NCBI GenBank assembly: GCA_944392585.1 | Contig: CALXXA010000046.1 | Coordinates: 1-46,039 of the forward strand | Length of the DNA stretch: 46,039 bases | From: an uncultured Alphaproteobacteria bacterium | GTDB taxonomy: Bacteria > Pseudomonadota > Alphaproteobacteria > CAAHEQ01 > UBA3637 | Reading direction: 5' to 3' | In this document: in pieces, positions 31,875 through 41,732 of the stretch | How the letters are laid out: each line of letters opens with the position of its first letter | How positions within the stretch are numbered: position 1 is the stretch's first letter | The notes under the pieces: generated by a model | Databases searched by the model: none | What the model was told of the DNA's origin: nothing | The model's input: the letters and a program-made list of their open reading frames with translations, nothing else | Translations under genes and position numbers: made by a program

Positions 31875-33233
31875 ATGACGGGGTCGCGTATCTTATTTTT
31901 TCTCACATTCGGAATATTTTTAATTTTTTCAACATTCCGCGTCTATGCTTTAGATCCTTTCAACGTTTATCAAAATGATAAAGTCCCTGTGTGTCAAAAA
32001 CCAGACTTATCTAAAGAAATAACCTTACTGGATGCTATGGAAATAGCTGTTTGCGAAAGTCCCGTCTTAAAATCCAGTTATCTGTCTACACAAGTTTCTG
32101 CTTCCAGTTACGGGCAAAGTCTTTCAACATATCTTCCTTCTTTAGACGGGACAGGATTAATATCTCAAGACAGCTCTAAAATTGACGGAGACGATCATTC
32201 TGACTTAACAGATACTTCGGCTCGCATTTCTTTAAATTGGCTCTTATTAGACTTTGGAGCCAGGTCAAATACCGCCGATAAATTTAAAAGTTATCTTGCC
32301 TCTGCTTATTATTCTTATGACAATACCTTACAGTCGACTCTTTATGGCGTCGCAGAAAGTTATTATAACGTCTTATCCGCAGAAGAAAAATATGAAGGAC
32401 TATTAAAGAGCGAAGAAGCCTCTAAAAAAGCCTTTGAAGAGGCAAACAGTCGTTATAAGCTAGGTCTTGTCCCTTTAAGCGATAAGCTCCAAGCAGAAAC
32501 AGCTTATGCTCAAGCAAAACTGGAAACAACCGTCGCAAAGAAGAATATCGCTATTGAACGCGGAAATTTAGCTAATTTATTAAATTTACCTCCGTATACT
32601 TTATTTAAATTATATCGCCAGGAAAAGATTATAGAAGATAAAGTTAAATTAGATGATATTGAAAAATTAATCCATTCGGCACTTGAAAACAGACCTGACT
32701 ATCATGCTATGCAAAAAGATAAAGAAGGAGCCTCATTTAATGTCAAAACAGCTCAATCCGGACATTTACCGACGTTAAACGCTGTCGGATCTGCTTCTGC
32801 TGGGAAAGAAATTCGTTTGGGAGAAGACGGATCTTATAACAGCTCCATCGGCTTACAACTATCCATTCCCATTTTTTCCGGATTCGATCAATCTTATAAA
32901 GTCGGACAAGCTCGTTATGAACTTAAACAAATAGAAGAACAACTTAATCAATTAAAGATAGATATTGAAAATGAAGTTTGGGCGGCTGTTCAAGATTATA
33001 AAACATCTTTTCAAACGCATCAAATCAGCAAAACCCTCTTGGCCAGCGCAGAAGAATCCGAACGAGTAGCTTTCGCTTCTTATAAAGTCGGGAAAGTCAA
33101 TATATTAACCCTTCTTGATGCGCAATCTCAATTAGCAAGTGCTCGCATAGAATATTCAACCAGTTTCTATAACTTCATGATAGCTAAAAATAATTTAATG
33201 AAAGCATTAGGACAAATGGAGAAAAAAGCATGA
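31875..33233 (+). CDS. TolC-family outer-membrane efflux channel
   Basis: The protein forms the outer-membrane and periplasmic tunnel of a tripartite exporter. The ATG at 31875 has AAAGGAG 9 bases upstream and opens a signal peptide (about 1-25) ending near RVYA. The 452-residue protein has the duplicated TolC layout with long amphipathic helices, for example SYYNVLSAEEKYEGLLKSEEASKKAFEEANSRYKLG and the matching YKVGKVNILTLLDAQSQLASARIEY near the end. Its stop overlaps the next start (ATGA), so the operon is tolC-like, macA-like, then two macB-like genes. Confidence 0.92.
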   Translation: MTGSRILFFLTFGIFLIFSTFRVYALDPFNVYQNDKVPVCQKPDLSKEITLLDAMEIAVCESPVLKSSYLSTQVSASSYGQSLSTYLPSLDGTGLISQDSSKIDGDDHSDLTDTSARISLNWLLLDFGARSNTADKFKSYLASAYYSYDNTLQSTLYGVAESYYNVLSAEEKYEGLLKSEEASKKAFEEANSRYKLGLVPLSDKLQAETAYAQAKLETTVAKKNIAIERGNLANLLNLPPYTLFKLYRQEKIIEDKVKLDDIEKLIHSALENRPDYHAMQKDKEGASFNVKTAQSGHLPTLNAVGSASAGKEIRLGEDGSYNSSIGLQLSIPIFSGFDQSYKVGQARYELKQIEEQLNQLKIDIENEVWAAVQDYKTSFQTHQISKTLLASAEESERVAFASYKVGKVNILTLLDAQSQLASARIEYSTSFYNFMIAKNNLMKALGQMEKKA

Positions 33234-34372
33234 AAAAATTCCTTATCGCTGTCGTTGTCATCTTCGCCGCAATCGTTGGTTTGTATTATATTATGAAACC
33301 TTCTGACAAATTAACTGAGCGCCAGTTCGAATTTATTACCGTGGAAAAAGGAGACGTCACCGAAAAAGTGACTGCAACTGGGACACTCCAGCCCATAAAT
33401 GTTGTAAACGTCGGAACACAAGTTTCCGGAATTATTGAAAAAATTTATGTCGACTACAATGATGAAGTCACAGAAGGACAACTTCTCGCCGAATTAGATA
33501 AATTCTTATTGCAAGAAAACTTAAATGAAAGTAAAGCTCAATTAGATTTAGCAAAAAGTAAGTTAAAAGTCGCAGAAATGAACTATAATCGCTATAAAGA
33601 TTTATATTCTCAAAAACTCATTGCAAAAGCAGAAATGGAAGACGCGGAAATCAGTTTAGCCTCCGCCGAATCAGACCTATTAAGCGCTCAAGCCAATTAT
33701 AATAAATCTCAACAAAATATAGATTACGCTATGATTACTTCTCCCGTTTCCGGAACAATCATTTCAAAAGAAGTCGAAGAAGGACAAACGGTCGCCGCTT
33801 CTTATTCAACTCCAACATTATTTGAAATCGCAGAAAACTTAAAGCTTATGCAAATAGAAGCTTCTGTTTCCGAAGCCGATATCGGAAAAATTAATTACGG
33901 AATGAAAGCTGAATTTACCGTAGATGCTTATCCGACAGAAACTTTTTGGGGAACCGTTAAACAAATTCGTTTAAACCCGACAGAAGAACAAAATGTTGTT
34001 ATGTACACGGTTATTATAGAAGTTAATAATGAAGATAAAAAACTACTCCCCGGAATGACTGCTTTCGTAACAGTTCTTACTGATGAAAAAAAGGGCGTTT
34101 TAAGAATTCCCAATACAGTTGTTCAATTTAAACCTAATGCGGCTTTACGTCAGAAAATGGATGGACAAAGACCTATGAATTTAAAGGCAACCCAAGCTGT
34201 TGTTTATACTTTTGAGAATGGACAAATTAAGCCTCATGTCATAGAACTTGGTCTTTCCGACGTTATGTACGCTGAAGTCATAGAAGGAGTTAAAGAAGGA
34301 GATAGGCTTATTTCCGAATTCATTACAACTACAAAATCTTCCGGAATTTTCGGGGGTAGACCAAGACCATAG
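33230..34372 (+). CDS. MacA-like periplasmic adaptor (HlyD/RND type)
   Basis: The 380-residue protein has one N-terminal membrane anchor (about 3-22). A lipoyl/barrel-sandwich domain is split around a coiled-coil hairpin (about 95-165, NESKAQLDLAKSKLKVAEMNYNRYKDLYSQ). The lipoyl halves carry GTLQPINVVNVGTQVSG and ITSPVSGTIISKEVEEGQTV, and a beta-barrel and membrane-proximal domain end the protein. It would bridge an ABC pump and TolC. Overlap ATGA with the TolC gene and 12 bases to the ATPase gene show one operon. Confidence 0.92.
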   Translation: MKKFLIAVVVIFAAIVGLYYIMKPSDKLTERQFEFITVEKGDVTEKVTATGTLQPINVVNVGTQVSGIIEKIYVDYNDEVTEGQLLAELDKFLLQENLNESKAQLDLAKSKLKVAEMNYNRYKDLYSQKLIAKAEMEDAEISLASAESDLLSAQANYNKSQQNIDYAMITSPVSGTIISKEVEEGQTVAASYSTPTLFEIAENLKLMQIEASVSEADIGKINYGMKAEFTVDAYPTETFWGTVKQIRLNPTEEQNVVMYTVIIEVNNEDKKLLPGMTAFVTVLTDEKKGVLRIPNTVVQFKPNAALRQKMDGQRPMNLKATQAVVYTFENGQIKPHVIELGLSDVMYAEVIEGVKEGDRLISEFITTTKSSGIFGGRPRP

Positions 34373-34384
34373 TGAGTAAAAAAA

Positions 34385-35104
34385 ATGCCTCAGAAAACTG
34401 TCGTCGAAGTTAACAATTTAAAAAAAACTTATTATATGCCCGGAGGAATGAGCCAAAATGTATTAAAAGGTGTTTCCTTCCAAATAGAAGAAGGAGAATT
34501 TGTTGCTATTATGGGACACTCCGGTTCCGGGAAATCAACTTTAATGAATACGCTTGGGTGTTTAGACAGACCAACCAGTGGAACTTATTTATTAGATGGA
34601 AAAGAAATTTCAAAACTGTCTGATGAAGAATTAGCTCTTGTACGAGGAAGAACTCTCGGATTCGTCTTCCAAAATTTTAATCTACTAATGAAACGAACCA
34701 TAGCCGATAATGTCTCTTTACCTCTATTATATCAAGGAATCAGCAAAACTCAAATGTATACTCGTGCCAAAGCAATGTTGGAAAAAGTTGGATTAGCCGG
34801 ATATGAAAATCGTATTCCAAATCAACTTTCCGGAGGAATGCAACAACGTGTCGCTATTGCAAGAGCTTTAATAAATAATCCTAAAATTATTCTCGCAGAT
34901 GAACCAACCGGAAATTTAGACAGTCAAACTTCTGATGAAATCATGACTTTCTTCCAAAGCCTCAATAAACAAGGTATCACGATTATTCTAGTCACGCACG
35001 AACCGGATGTCGCCATGTATGCTAAACGATTAATCCGTATCGCAGATGGTGTTGTCGAATACGACGGGTCTGTTAAAGAATATATGGAGCGTCAACATGT
35101 TTAA
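34385..35104 (+). CDS. MacB-type ABC transporter ATP-binding protein
   Basis: The 239-residue protein is a complete ABC ATPase of the MacB/LolD class: Walker [10 protein letters not shown] (about 44-52), Q-loop VFQNFNL, signature [15 protein letters not shown] (about 147-161), Walker [13 protein letters not shown] and the H-loop THEPD. In MacB the ATPase is fused to the permease; here it is a separate protein, as in YvrO-type systems. It hydrolyses ATP to drive export by the next gene product, with which it overlaps by 8 bases. Confidence 0.94.
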   Translation: MPQKTVVEVNNLKKTYYMPGGMSQNVLKGVSFQIEEGEFVAIMGHSGSGKSTLMNTLGCLDRPTSGTYLLDGKEISKLSDEELALVRGRTLGFVFQNFNLLMKRTIADNVSLPLLYQGISKTQMYTRAKAMLEKVGLAGYENRIPNQLSGGMQQRVAIARALINNPKIILADEPTGNLDSQTSDEIMTFFQSLNKQGITIILVTHEPDVAMYAKRLIRIADGVVEYDGSVKEYMERQHV

Positions 35105-36314
35105 TTTAATTTTCTCTGAAGCATGGATTTCCATTACCGCATATAAAATGCGAACATTTTTAACAACTCTTGGAATTATGATCGGAGTAGCTGCCGTCGT
35201 ATTAATGGTCGCAGTTGGTCAAACCGTTCAAAACGTCATTGATGAGAGTTTCGAAAGTATGGGCGGAAATTTACTCATCGTCTTGCCCGGAGCTTCAACA
35301 TCTGGAGGGGTCCGTACCGCAATGGGAAGACCTACTGTCAGCCGACAAGACATGGATTCTATAAAAGAATTAAAAGATGTTTTAACAACTTCCTATGCAA
35401 CACAGTCCGGAGTACAAGCCGTCTATGGGAAAAATAATTGGAGCGTTAACGCCATGGGAACAACTCCTGATTACTTAGACGTCGGAAATTGGGAAATCGA
35501 TCGAGGCATTATGTTCACTGAAAGAGACCTAAAATCTGCTGCTTCTTATGTTGTTTTAGGACAAACCGTCGTAGATGAATTATTCGGATTTGAAGATCCC
35601 ATCGGAAAAAGCGTTCGCTTACAAAATATCCCCTTTCTGGTTATCGGAACTTTAAAAAGTAAAGGTCCCGGACTGACAGGAGATGATCAAGATAATTTAA
35701 TTATGATGCCTTTTAGTACTTTAAGACAAAAAATCAGAGGAGCCCGACAACCACAAATGGTCAGTATCGGTTTTGTCAAAGTCAACAGTGAAAATAAATT
35801 AGATACCGTATTGCAACGAGTCACGTACTTATTACGAGCCAGACATCACTTAAAAGATACTGAAGATGATGATTTTACCATTCGTAATATGGCTGAACTC
35901 GTAGAACAAGTAAAAAAAGTCGGATTTTATTTGTCTTTGTTATTAGCAGCAATCGCTTCTATTTCTCTTATTGTCGGGAGTATCGGAATTATGAATATGA
36001 TGCTTGTATCCGTTACAGAAAGAACAAGAGAAATAGGAACGCGTAAAGCTTTAGGAGCTCCAAATCGTTGGATTATGATCCAGTTTTTGGTCGAATCTAT
36101 CTTAATTTCCTTTATGGGAAGCCTCATGGGTTTAGTCATTGGAATAACGACTTCCCAAATCGGAGGGTACATCTTTGAAAAAGAAGTTCCTATTTCAATT
36201 TGGACTGTTATCTTATCTTTCTCCGTCGCCGTCATCGTTGGCGTTGTTTCCGGATTATTCCCTGCCATCAAGGCCATGAAATTAGACCCTATAGATGCTC
36301 TGCGATATCAGTAA
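35097..36314 (+). CDS. MacB-type ABC transporter permease (FtsX-like)
   Basis: The start at 35097 gives 405 residues. There is one N-terminal transmembrane helix (about 18-43; RTFLTTLGIMIGVAAVVLMVAVG), a large periplasmic MacB_PCD domain (about 50-270) and three C-terminal helices with the FtsX pattern IMNMMLVSVTERTREIGTRKALGA. The layout is that of the MacB membrane half. Substrates of relatives include macrolides, toxins and lipid-like compounds; none can be predicted here. No terminator is evident after the gene. Confidence 0.93.
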   Translation: MFNLIFSEAWISITAYKMRTFLTTLGIMIGVAAVVLMVAVGQTVQNVIDESFESMGGNLLIVLPGASTSGGVRTAMGRPTVSRQDMDSIKELKDVLTTSYATQSGVQAVYGKNNWSVNAMGTTPDYLDVGNWEIDRGIMFTERDLKSAASYVVLGQTVVDELFGFEDPIGKSVRLQNIPFLVIGTLKSKGPGLTGDDQDNLIMMPFSTLRQKIRGARQPQMVSIGFVKVNSENKLDTVLQRVTYLLRARHHLKDTEDDDFTIRNMAELVEQVKKVGFYLSLLLAAIASISLIVGSIGIMNMMLVSVTERTREIGTRKALGAPNRWIMIQFLVESILISFMGSLMGLVIGITTSQIGGYIFEKEVPISIWTVILSFSVAVIVGVVSGLFPAIKAMKLDPIDALRYQ

Positions 36315-36357
36315 AAAACATTTTTCTTAAAACTCCTTCGTCGCATCTGCTAAAATC

Positions 36358-36386
36358 TTGCATATTTATTACTTTTGTGGTATATT
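36358..36386 (+). promoter_or_regulatory. Promoter of leuS
   Basis: TTGCAT (36358-36363) and TATATT (36381-36386) are spaced by 17 bases, about 30 bases before the leuS ATG. Confidence 0.55.
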
Positions 36387-36416
36387 TCTCCATTCAAGTT
36401 TTTATGGAGTTTATAT

Positions 36417-38939
36417 ATGACAGAGGCAAATTACGATTTTACTAAAATTGAAAAAAAATGGCACGAAAGATGGGAAAAAGAAAAAACTTTTAAATCTGAA
36501 ATTAACCATTCCAAGCCCAAGTATTACGTTTTAGATATGTTCCCTTATCCTTCTGGAGACGGATTACATGTCGGACATGTCGAAGGATATACAGCCTCCG
36601 ATATTATTTCCCGTTATAAACGTATGCGGGGCTTCAATGTCCTCCATCCAATGGGATGGGATGCTTTCGGATTGCCCGCAGAACGCTATGCCATGAGAAC
36701 TGGAACTCATCCGTCTGAAAATACCAGAAAAAATTGTGCTCATTTCCGTGAGCAATTAAAAAATATCGGCTTTTCATATGATTGGGATCGGGAAATATCA
36801 ACCATCGATGAAAATTACTATAAATGGACTCAATGGATATTTTCCATCCTATTTGAAAAAGGACTGGCTTATGAGGTTGAAGTTCCTGTTAATTGGTGTC
36901 CTAAAATGAGAACTGTTCTCGCTAATGAAGAAGTTAAAGACGGGAAATATGTTGAAACCGGAGATGAAGTCATCCGAAAACCAATGCGGCAATGGATGTT
37001 AAAAATAACCGCTTACGCAGAAAGATTATTAAAAGATTTAGACGATCTCGACTGGCCCGAGGGAATTAAAACCATGCAGCGAGAATGGATTGGAAAATCA
37101 ATCGGCGCTGATGTAATTTTCAAAATAGATGGAACAAATAAAACCTTTACCGTTTATACAACTCGCCCGGACACCTTGTTTGGAGCGACATATTGTGTCT
37201 TGGCTCCGGAACATCCTTTGGTCAAAGAAATTACTTCACCAGAACAAAAAGCAGAAGTTGACGCTTACGTAGACGCCGCCTCTAAAAAATCGGCTCAAGA
37301 CCGTATGAAAGAAGATAAAGAAAAAACAGGCGCTTTTACAGGGGCTTATGCTATCAACCCCGTAAATGGGAAAAAAATTCCTATTTATATCGCCGATTAT
37401 GTCTTAGGAGATTATGGATATGGGGCTATCATGGCTGTTCCCGCTCATGATCAACGCGATTATGATTTCGCTAAAAAATTTAACCTTCCTATCATACAAG
37501 TCATAGAAGGAGGCGATATTTCACAATCCGCTTGGGAAGGCGACGGAGTTCTCATTAATTCAGAATTCTTAAACGGGTTACATGTAGAACAATCCAAAAA
37601 AGCCATGACAAATTGGCTCACAGAGAAAAATCTTGGAAAAGAAACTATCAATTATAAATTACGTGATTGGTTATTTGCCCGTCAACGATATTGGGGAGAA
37701 CCTTTCCCGATTCTACATCTAGAAGACGGATCCGTCAAAACCGTTCCTATGAAAGATTTACCTGTTCTCTTACCTCCTATGTCTGACTTTAACCCAACAC
37801 AAGACGGTGAAGCTCCTTTAGCTCGTGTAACAAGCTGGGTGAATACAATCGATCCGGAAACAGGAAAACCAGCTAAAAGAGAAACAAATACCATGCCTCA
37901 ATGGGCCGGATCCAGTTGGTATTTCCTACGATTCACAGATCCTAAAAATAATGATCAAGCATGGAGTAAAGAAGCCGAATCCTATTGGATGCCCGTCGAT
38001 ATGTATATCGGAGGAGCTGAACATGCCGTATTACATTTATTGTATGCTCGTTTCTGGCACAAAGTCTTATTTGATGCAGGTCTAGTATCTACAAAAGAAC
38101 CTTTCCAACGTTTATTTAATCAAGGAATGATCCTTGCTTATTCTTATCAAGATGATCATGGTAAATATTACTATCCTCATCAAATAGAGAAAAGAGGTTC
38201 TGATTATTTCGTAAAAGAGACAAATATCAAAGTTAAAACTCAAATTGAAAAAATGAGTAAGTCTCGGTACAACGTGGTTAATCCAGATGACGTTATCAAA
38301 GAATACGGAGCCGACACAATACGGCTCTATGAAATGTTCATGGGACCTGTTTCCGCCGAAAAACCATGGACAAATGAAGGAATTAACGGAGCTTTTCGTT
38401 TTATAAAACGTGTTTGGGCGATGTTTATGGATGGTGATAAATTATCTGATAAAATTGTTGAAACAAAAGGTGATGAAAATGTCACAAAATTAGCTCACAA
38501 AACAATTCAATCTGTCACCAAAGATATGGAAAATTTATCTTTCAACACCGCTATTGCGAAAATGATGGAATTAACAAACGCCATTTATAAAACTGATAAA
38601 GTGAATAAGGCCGTTATGGAAGATTTTATCTTATTAATGGCTCCTATCACGCCTCATATGTGCGAAGAACTATGGGAAAAGCTCGGACATACAGAAGGAA
38701 TCACTTACGCCGAATGGCCCACATACGATGAAACTTTATTACACGAAGATGAAATCGAAATTGTTGTTCAAGTTATGGGGAAAAAACGTGCTAATATATT
38801 AATCCCTGTCAATGCAACACAAAACGAGGTTTTTAAAATAGCCCAAAAAGAACCACGCATCTTAGACCTCATCAAAGAAAAAGAAATCGTTAAAGTCATT
38901 TATGTCCCGAAAAGATTACTTAACATTGTCATCAAATAA
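36417..38939 (+). CDS. leuS: Leucyl-tRNA synthetase
   Basis: LeuS charges tRNA-Leu. The ATG at 36417 (GGAG site 8 bases upstream) gives 840 residues starting [20 protein letters not shown]. The class I signature HVGH lies in [14 protein letters not shown] (near 49-52), the CP1 editing domain spans about 220-420 with the [12 protein letters not shown] segment, and KMSKS is present in [10 protein letters not shown] (near residue 612). The anticodon-binding domain and a C-terminal extension follow. Length is normal for bacterial LeuS. Confidence 0.98.
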   Translation: MTEANYDFTKIEKKWHERWEKEKTFKSEINHSKPKYYVLDMFPYPSGDGLHVGHVEGYTASDIISRYKRMRGFNVLHPMGWDAFGLPAERYAMRTGTHPSENTRKNCAHFREQLKNIGFSYDWDREISTIDENYYKWTQWIFSILFEKGLAYEVEVPVNWCPKMRTVLANEEVKDGKYVETGDEVIRKPMRQWMLKITAYAERLLKDLDDLDWPEGIKTMQREWIGKSIGADVIFKIDGTNKTFTVYTTRPDTLFGATYCVLAPEHPLVKEITSPEQKAEVDAYVDAASKKSAQDRMKEDKEKTGAFTGAYAINPVNGKKIPIYIADYVLGDYGYGAIMAVPAHDQRDYDFAKKFNLPIIQVIEGGDISQSAWEGDGVLINSEFLNGLHVEQSKKAMTNWLTEKNLGKETINYKLRDWLFARQRYWGEPFPILHLEDGSVKTVPMKDLPVLLPPMSDFNPTQDGEAPLARVTSWVNTIDPETGKPAKRETNTMPQWAGSSWYFLRFTDPKNNDQAWSKEAESYWMPVDMYIGGAEHAVLHLLYARFWHKVLFDAGLVSTKEPFQRLFNQGMILAYSYQDDHGKYYYPHQIEKRGSDYFVKETNIKVKTQIEKMSKSRYNVVNPDDVIKEYGADTIRLYEMFMGPVSAEKPWTNEGINGAFRFIKRVWAMFMDGDKLSDKIVETKGDENVTKLAHKTIQSVTKDMENLSFNTAIAKMMELTNAIYKTDKVNKAVMEDFILLMAPITPHMCEELWEKLGHTEGITYAEWPTYDETLLHEDEIEIVVQVMGKKRANILIPVNATQNEVFKIAQKEPRILDLIKEKEIVKVIYVPKRLLNIVIK

Positions 38940-38940
38940 A

Positions 38941-38975
38941 AAAGGGAAGAGTCATTTGAAGACTCTTTCCTTTAT
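38941..38975 (+). terminator. Terminator of leuS
   Basis: AAAGGGAAGAGTC pairs with GACTCTTTCCTTT around a 7-base loop, starting 2 bases past the stop. The following T tract is short, so strength is moderate. Confidence 0.65.
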
Positions 38976-39265
38976 CTATAAAGTGATCTATTGAAGAACT
39001 TTACTAAGTTCTTTATCTAAAAAAAAAAGAGCCTTTAATGTCTATTCCAGGGAAGAGACCTTATTACCAGATGCTTATGCGAAGCAATTTTTTACGTATC
39101 TATTCTGCTCTCTCAACGCCAAGAAGTTATGGGATATGTTGAATTTAAATCAGAAAAACCTCTATCCTCTTTTAACCAAAATCTCAAAAAAGCTATAGAC
39201 TATAAACTTACCTAATATTTAACTATTTTACTTTATTGTTAGTCTTGAATATATATCAACATATC
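38976..39265. other. Gene-free stretch with a possible coding remnant
   Basis: No intact gene is seen. On the plus strand a frame ending at about 39214 reads QRQEVMGYVEFKSEK and then PLSSFNQNLKKAIDYKLT before its stop, which has protein-like composition but no start or family match. This may be the tail of a decayed gene. The last 30 bases contain AT-rich promoter-like sequence for the RNA downstream. Confidence 0.35.
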
Positions 39266-39443
39266 TAGGTCGTCAGAAACCCTTAATACAATTAGTCGCC
39301 AAACATAGCGCCTTAAAACTATATGCCGATTTCTGTCTAAGGACGGATGTCGGTGAATAAGGCTACGGCCAAATAAGCCGAGCCGTTTTAATTGTATTAC
39401 TGTTTCTGAACATCCGCCCACCTTGAACGGTGGGTTTTATTTT
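39266..39443 (+). ncRNA. Structured non-coding RNA with 6S RNA-like architecture
   Basis: The segment folds into the plan of 6S RNA, the regulator that mimics an open promoter and binds RNA polymerase. A long closing stem pairs CAGAAAC (39274-39280) with GTTTCTG (39402-39408) and AATACAATTA (39285-39294) with TAATTGTATT (39389-39398). A central bubble contains, on its 3' side, the hairpin CGGC-CAAATAA-GCCG. The terminal arm pairs GCCTTA with TAAGGC around an inner stem with CCGA and TCGG. A terminator, CCCACC-TTGAAC-GGTGGG with a T-rich tail, ends it. About 178 bases is the usual 6S length. The 6S identity rests on structure read by eye. Confidence 0.55.
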
Positions 39444-39468
39444 AACTAGTTGGAAAAGGATGTTCATT

Positions 39469-39891
39469 ATGAAAAAAGTGTCTTTATTTTTGATTATAGG
39501 TATATTTGCTGGTTTTCTTGGCTCTTGTGCAACTGTAATGAGAGACAACACACAAACTATACCAATTAAATTCAGTGTTGAAAAAGTTGATATAAAAATA
39601 ACCAATAAAGCCGGTGAAGTTATTTTTGAAGGGCAACCACCAACAACCATCACCCTCAAAACAGCGGCGCCGAGAGATTATTTTAATCCTAAGAAATATA
39701 TCGTTATAGCTTCCAAAGATGGTTTTAAAACTCAAACAACCGTTATCGATTGGCATATTAGCGGTTGGTATTGGGCCGGGAATTTCGTTTTTGCTGGTTT
39801 AATCGGATATTTGATTGTTGATCCAATAACAGGTGATATGTATTATCTCGATGAAGAAGTTAATTTGAACATGACACCACTTAAATCATAA
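39469..39891 (+). CDS. PEGA-like outer-membrane lipoprotein
   Basis: The ATG at 39469 has an AAAGGA site and gives 140 residues with a lipoprotein signal (lipobox LGSC, Cys20). The mature part has a PEGA-like beta domain (VDIKITNKAGEVIFEGQPPTTITLKT, about 43-68) and the tail W-x-x-GNFVFAGLIGYLIVDPITGDMYYLD. That tail occurs in a family of small lipoproteins of unknown function in many Gram-negatives. It is probably anchored in the outer membrane; no partner gene is adjacent. A bidirectional terminator follows. Confidence 0.82.
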   Translation: MKKVSLFLIIGIFAGFLGSCATVMRDNTQTIPIKFSVEKVDIKITNKAGEVIFEGQPPTTITLKTAAPRDYFNPKKYIVIASKDGFKTQTTVIDWHISGWYWAGNFVFAGLIGYLIVDPITGDMYYLDEEVNLNMTPLKS

Positions 39892-39948
39892 AAAAAAGAA
39901 AGCGATAAAAAATACCGTCTTTACTTATGAAGAATTCTAAAAAAAAAG

Positions 39949-39977
39949 AACCGCCTCTGTCGAGGCGGTTTTTTTAT
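39949..39977. terminator. Bidirectional terminator between lipoprotein and outer-membrane protein genes
   Basis: AACCGCCTC and GAGGCGGTT form a 9-bp GC-rich stem with a 4-base loop, an A run on the left and seven T on the right. Confidence 0.9.
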
Positions 39978-39987
39978 CATCGTCAAA

Positions 39988-40758
39988 TTAAAAAGCTGCC
40001 TTTAAGTTGACACCGACCGTATATCCGTCATAATCGGAATCGAAATCATCTTCCCTTCCGTCAAACATATAGGATCCGAAAACGCCCGCAGAAATTTTAT
40101 TTGTAAATAAATAATCTGCCCGTGCAACAATAGACCAATCTTTAGCATCATCATTCTTATCCCACTTATATCTAACGCCGGCATCTACTGCGACTTTATC
40201 CGCAAACAGACGATAAGCTCCAATATACGCATCATACATAGGATCATTTAAACTTTGTTTTGATTGAGCAATTGGAAATTCTCCGATCACTCTCGCATAT
40301 GGAATCGCCCAACCAAAGTCATATCCTCCTTTTAAAGCAACCGTAACAGCTTTATATTCTCCGACGGTCGCAACATTTTCTCTTTGTCCATAGTTCGCAT
40401 CTATTTGTACATAAGTATTATTTGCATTTAAAAGATTATATGTTCCTCCAATATTCCAACCTAAATTTCTATCTTCATCTACCACCGGCCCACGATCTGG
40501 ATTACGTCGAGTCCATGAATTTTCACCTGTTACATACACGGCTAAATCTTTATAAACACCAAAAGAGATTTTTTCTGCCAGCGTATTATCTGTTACTTTG
40601 GCAACATCATCAAAATCAACTGAGTTAAAAGTATATGTTGTATCCGACATAACCTCTTTTTGTCCCGGAACATAGAATGGGTGCGTAACTTCTGTTGCGT
40701 ATGTATTCCCAGCTACCAATATAAAAGCTGAAGATAATAAAACTGTTGATAATTTCAT
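39988..40758 (-). CDS. Outer-membrane beta-barrel protein
   Basis: The ATG at 40758 has a clear AAAGGAG site and opens a signal peptide, MKLSTVLLSSAFILVAGNTYA, cut before TEVTHP. The mature protein (about 235 residues) alternates polar and aromatic residues in barrel strands such as TYVQIDANYGQ, AVTVALKGGYDFGW and KISAGVFGSYMF, and ends in a C-terminal Phe (VNLKAAF), as barrel substrates of BamA do. The substrate or role is unknown. A single transcription unit has a good promoter at 40816-40845. Confidence 0.85.
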   Translation of the reverse strand: MKLSTVLLSSAFILVAGNTYATEVTHPFYVPGQKEVMSDTTYTFNSVDFDDVAKVTDNTLAEKISFGVYKDLAVYVTGENSWTRRNPDRGPVVDEDRNLGWNIGGTYNLLNANNTYVQIDANYGQRENVATVGEYKAVTVALKGGYDFGWAIPYARVIGEFPIAQSKQSLNDPMYDAYIGAYRLFADKVAVDAGVRYKWDKNDDAKDWSIVARADYLFTNKISAGVFGSYMFDGREDDFDSDYDGYTVGVNLKAAF

Positions 40759-40815
40759 AATATTTTCTCCTTTTTGTTTTAAAACAAATAACCCCCTTTT
40801 TTTTGGGTACATACA

Positions 40816-40845
40816 ATCGTAAACACACTTCTTTTAAAATGTCAA
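40816..40845 (-). promoter_or_regulatory. Promoter of the outer-membrane barrel gene
   Basis: On the minus strand TTGACA (40845-40840) and TACGAT (40821-40816) are spaced by 18 bases, leaving a leader of about 50 bases. Confidence 0.6.
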
Positions 40846-41141
40846 ATTTTATTAACTCATTGACTATAAAAGATATTTTCAAAAAAGAGATTATTTTCTT
40901 TTATCTAAAAATTAAAAAATTATTATTTTAAATCAAATACTTAATGAAATTTTGCTTTTAGGAAAAAATAAATTTTCAGTATATATTTCATTTTATTACA
41001 AAAAATATATTTTTTATAAACTCTTAATAAGAAATATAGACTCCTTTTCAGCATCCAAAAACTATAAACATCCGGTTAAAATATCCGTATTCATATATTA
41101 AATATAATCGCTTCCCGAAAGTTGTTTTATAAAAATCCTTT
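40846..41141. other. Gene-free AT-rich stretch
   Basis: Very AT-rich sequence between the promoter of the barrel gene and the end of the PH-domain gene. I see no convincing gene, repeat or terminator in it. Confidence 0.5.
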
Positions 41142-41588
41142 TTACGACTGCTCTAATACAACAGTTCCTCTTGAATTACGAGCTCTCGTATAGGCCTGTC
41201 TTAAGGAATCTCTGACTAAATGAGGATCCGGAATTTTTTTCATAACCGCGACTCCCGTCATATCTGTAGAAGATATAATAATAGTCCCTAAATTCGCCCA
41301 TCTATCAATAAGGGATTGTATCGTCTTACTGTCAATAATACGAAACAATTCAATTTCATCCACTCGCCGACCTAATATCCCGGAAATAATAATAAACCGA
41401 CTGGATGTCAAAACATAGTAATGATAGGATCTATACAAATAAAGAGCCCATAAATACATCCCTAAAGTACATATAACCAAAATCCAATTAATAGGATTAT
41501 ACTTCCAATCACGAACAGACCCGGTAACCTGCCAAATAAATTGTTCATCTGATTCGAGCATCCCTCTTAAAATATTTTCATTTTTCAT
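41142..41588 (-). CDS. Bacterial PH-domain membrane protein
   Basis: The ATG at 41588 gives 148 residues. A hydrophobic hairpin (about 32-54: NPINWILVICTLGMYLWALYLY) is followed by a bPH_2-type domain, HYYVLTSSRFIIISGILGRRVDEIELFRIIDSKTIQSLIDRWANLGTIIIS, with the family pattern YxLTxxRi.i..Gil.r....i.l..i.d. Such proteins resemble YdbS/YdbT; their role is unclear. A TTG two codons upstream is possible, but the AGAGG site fits the ATG better. Single gene. Confidence 0.85.
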   Translation of the reverse strand: MKNENILRGMLESDEQFIWQVTGSVRDWKYNPINWILVICTLGMYLWALYLYRSYHYYVLTSSRFIIISGILGRRVDEIELFRIIDSKTIQSLIDRWANLGTIIISSTDMTGVAVMKKIPDPHLVRDSLRQAYTRARNSRGTVVLEQS

Positions 41589-41732
41589 AACCAAGCCTCT
41601 TTTTAGTAATTTTAAAACCTTTTACAGTGTATGAAAAATGCTCTTTTTTTTCAAGTTTAAAAACAAAAACATATTATATTATTTTATTTAGCATATTTTA
41701 CTATTTTTTTTTAAAAAAACAACTTTTTGTTG

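Noticed and set aside
38976-39215. Insertion sequence
   Set aside because: No terminal inverted repeats, target duplication or recognisable transposase motif could be found.
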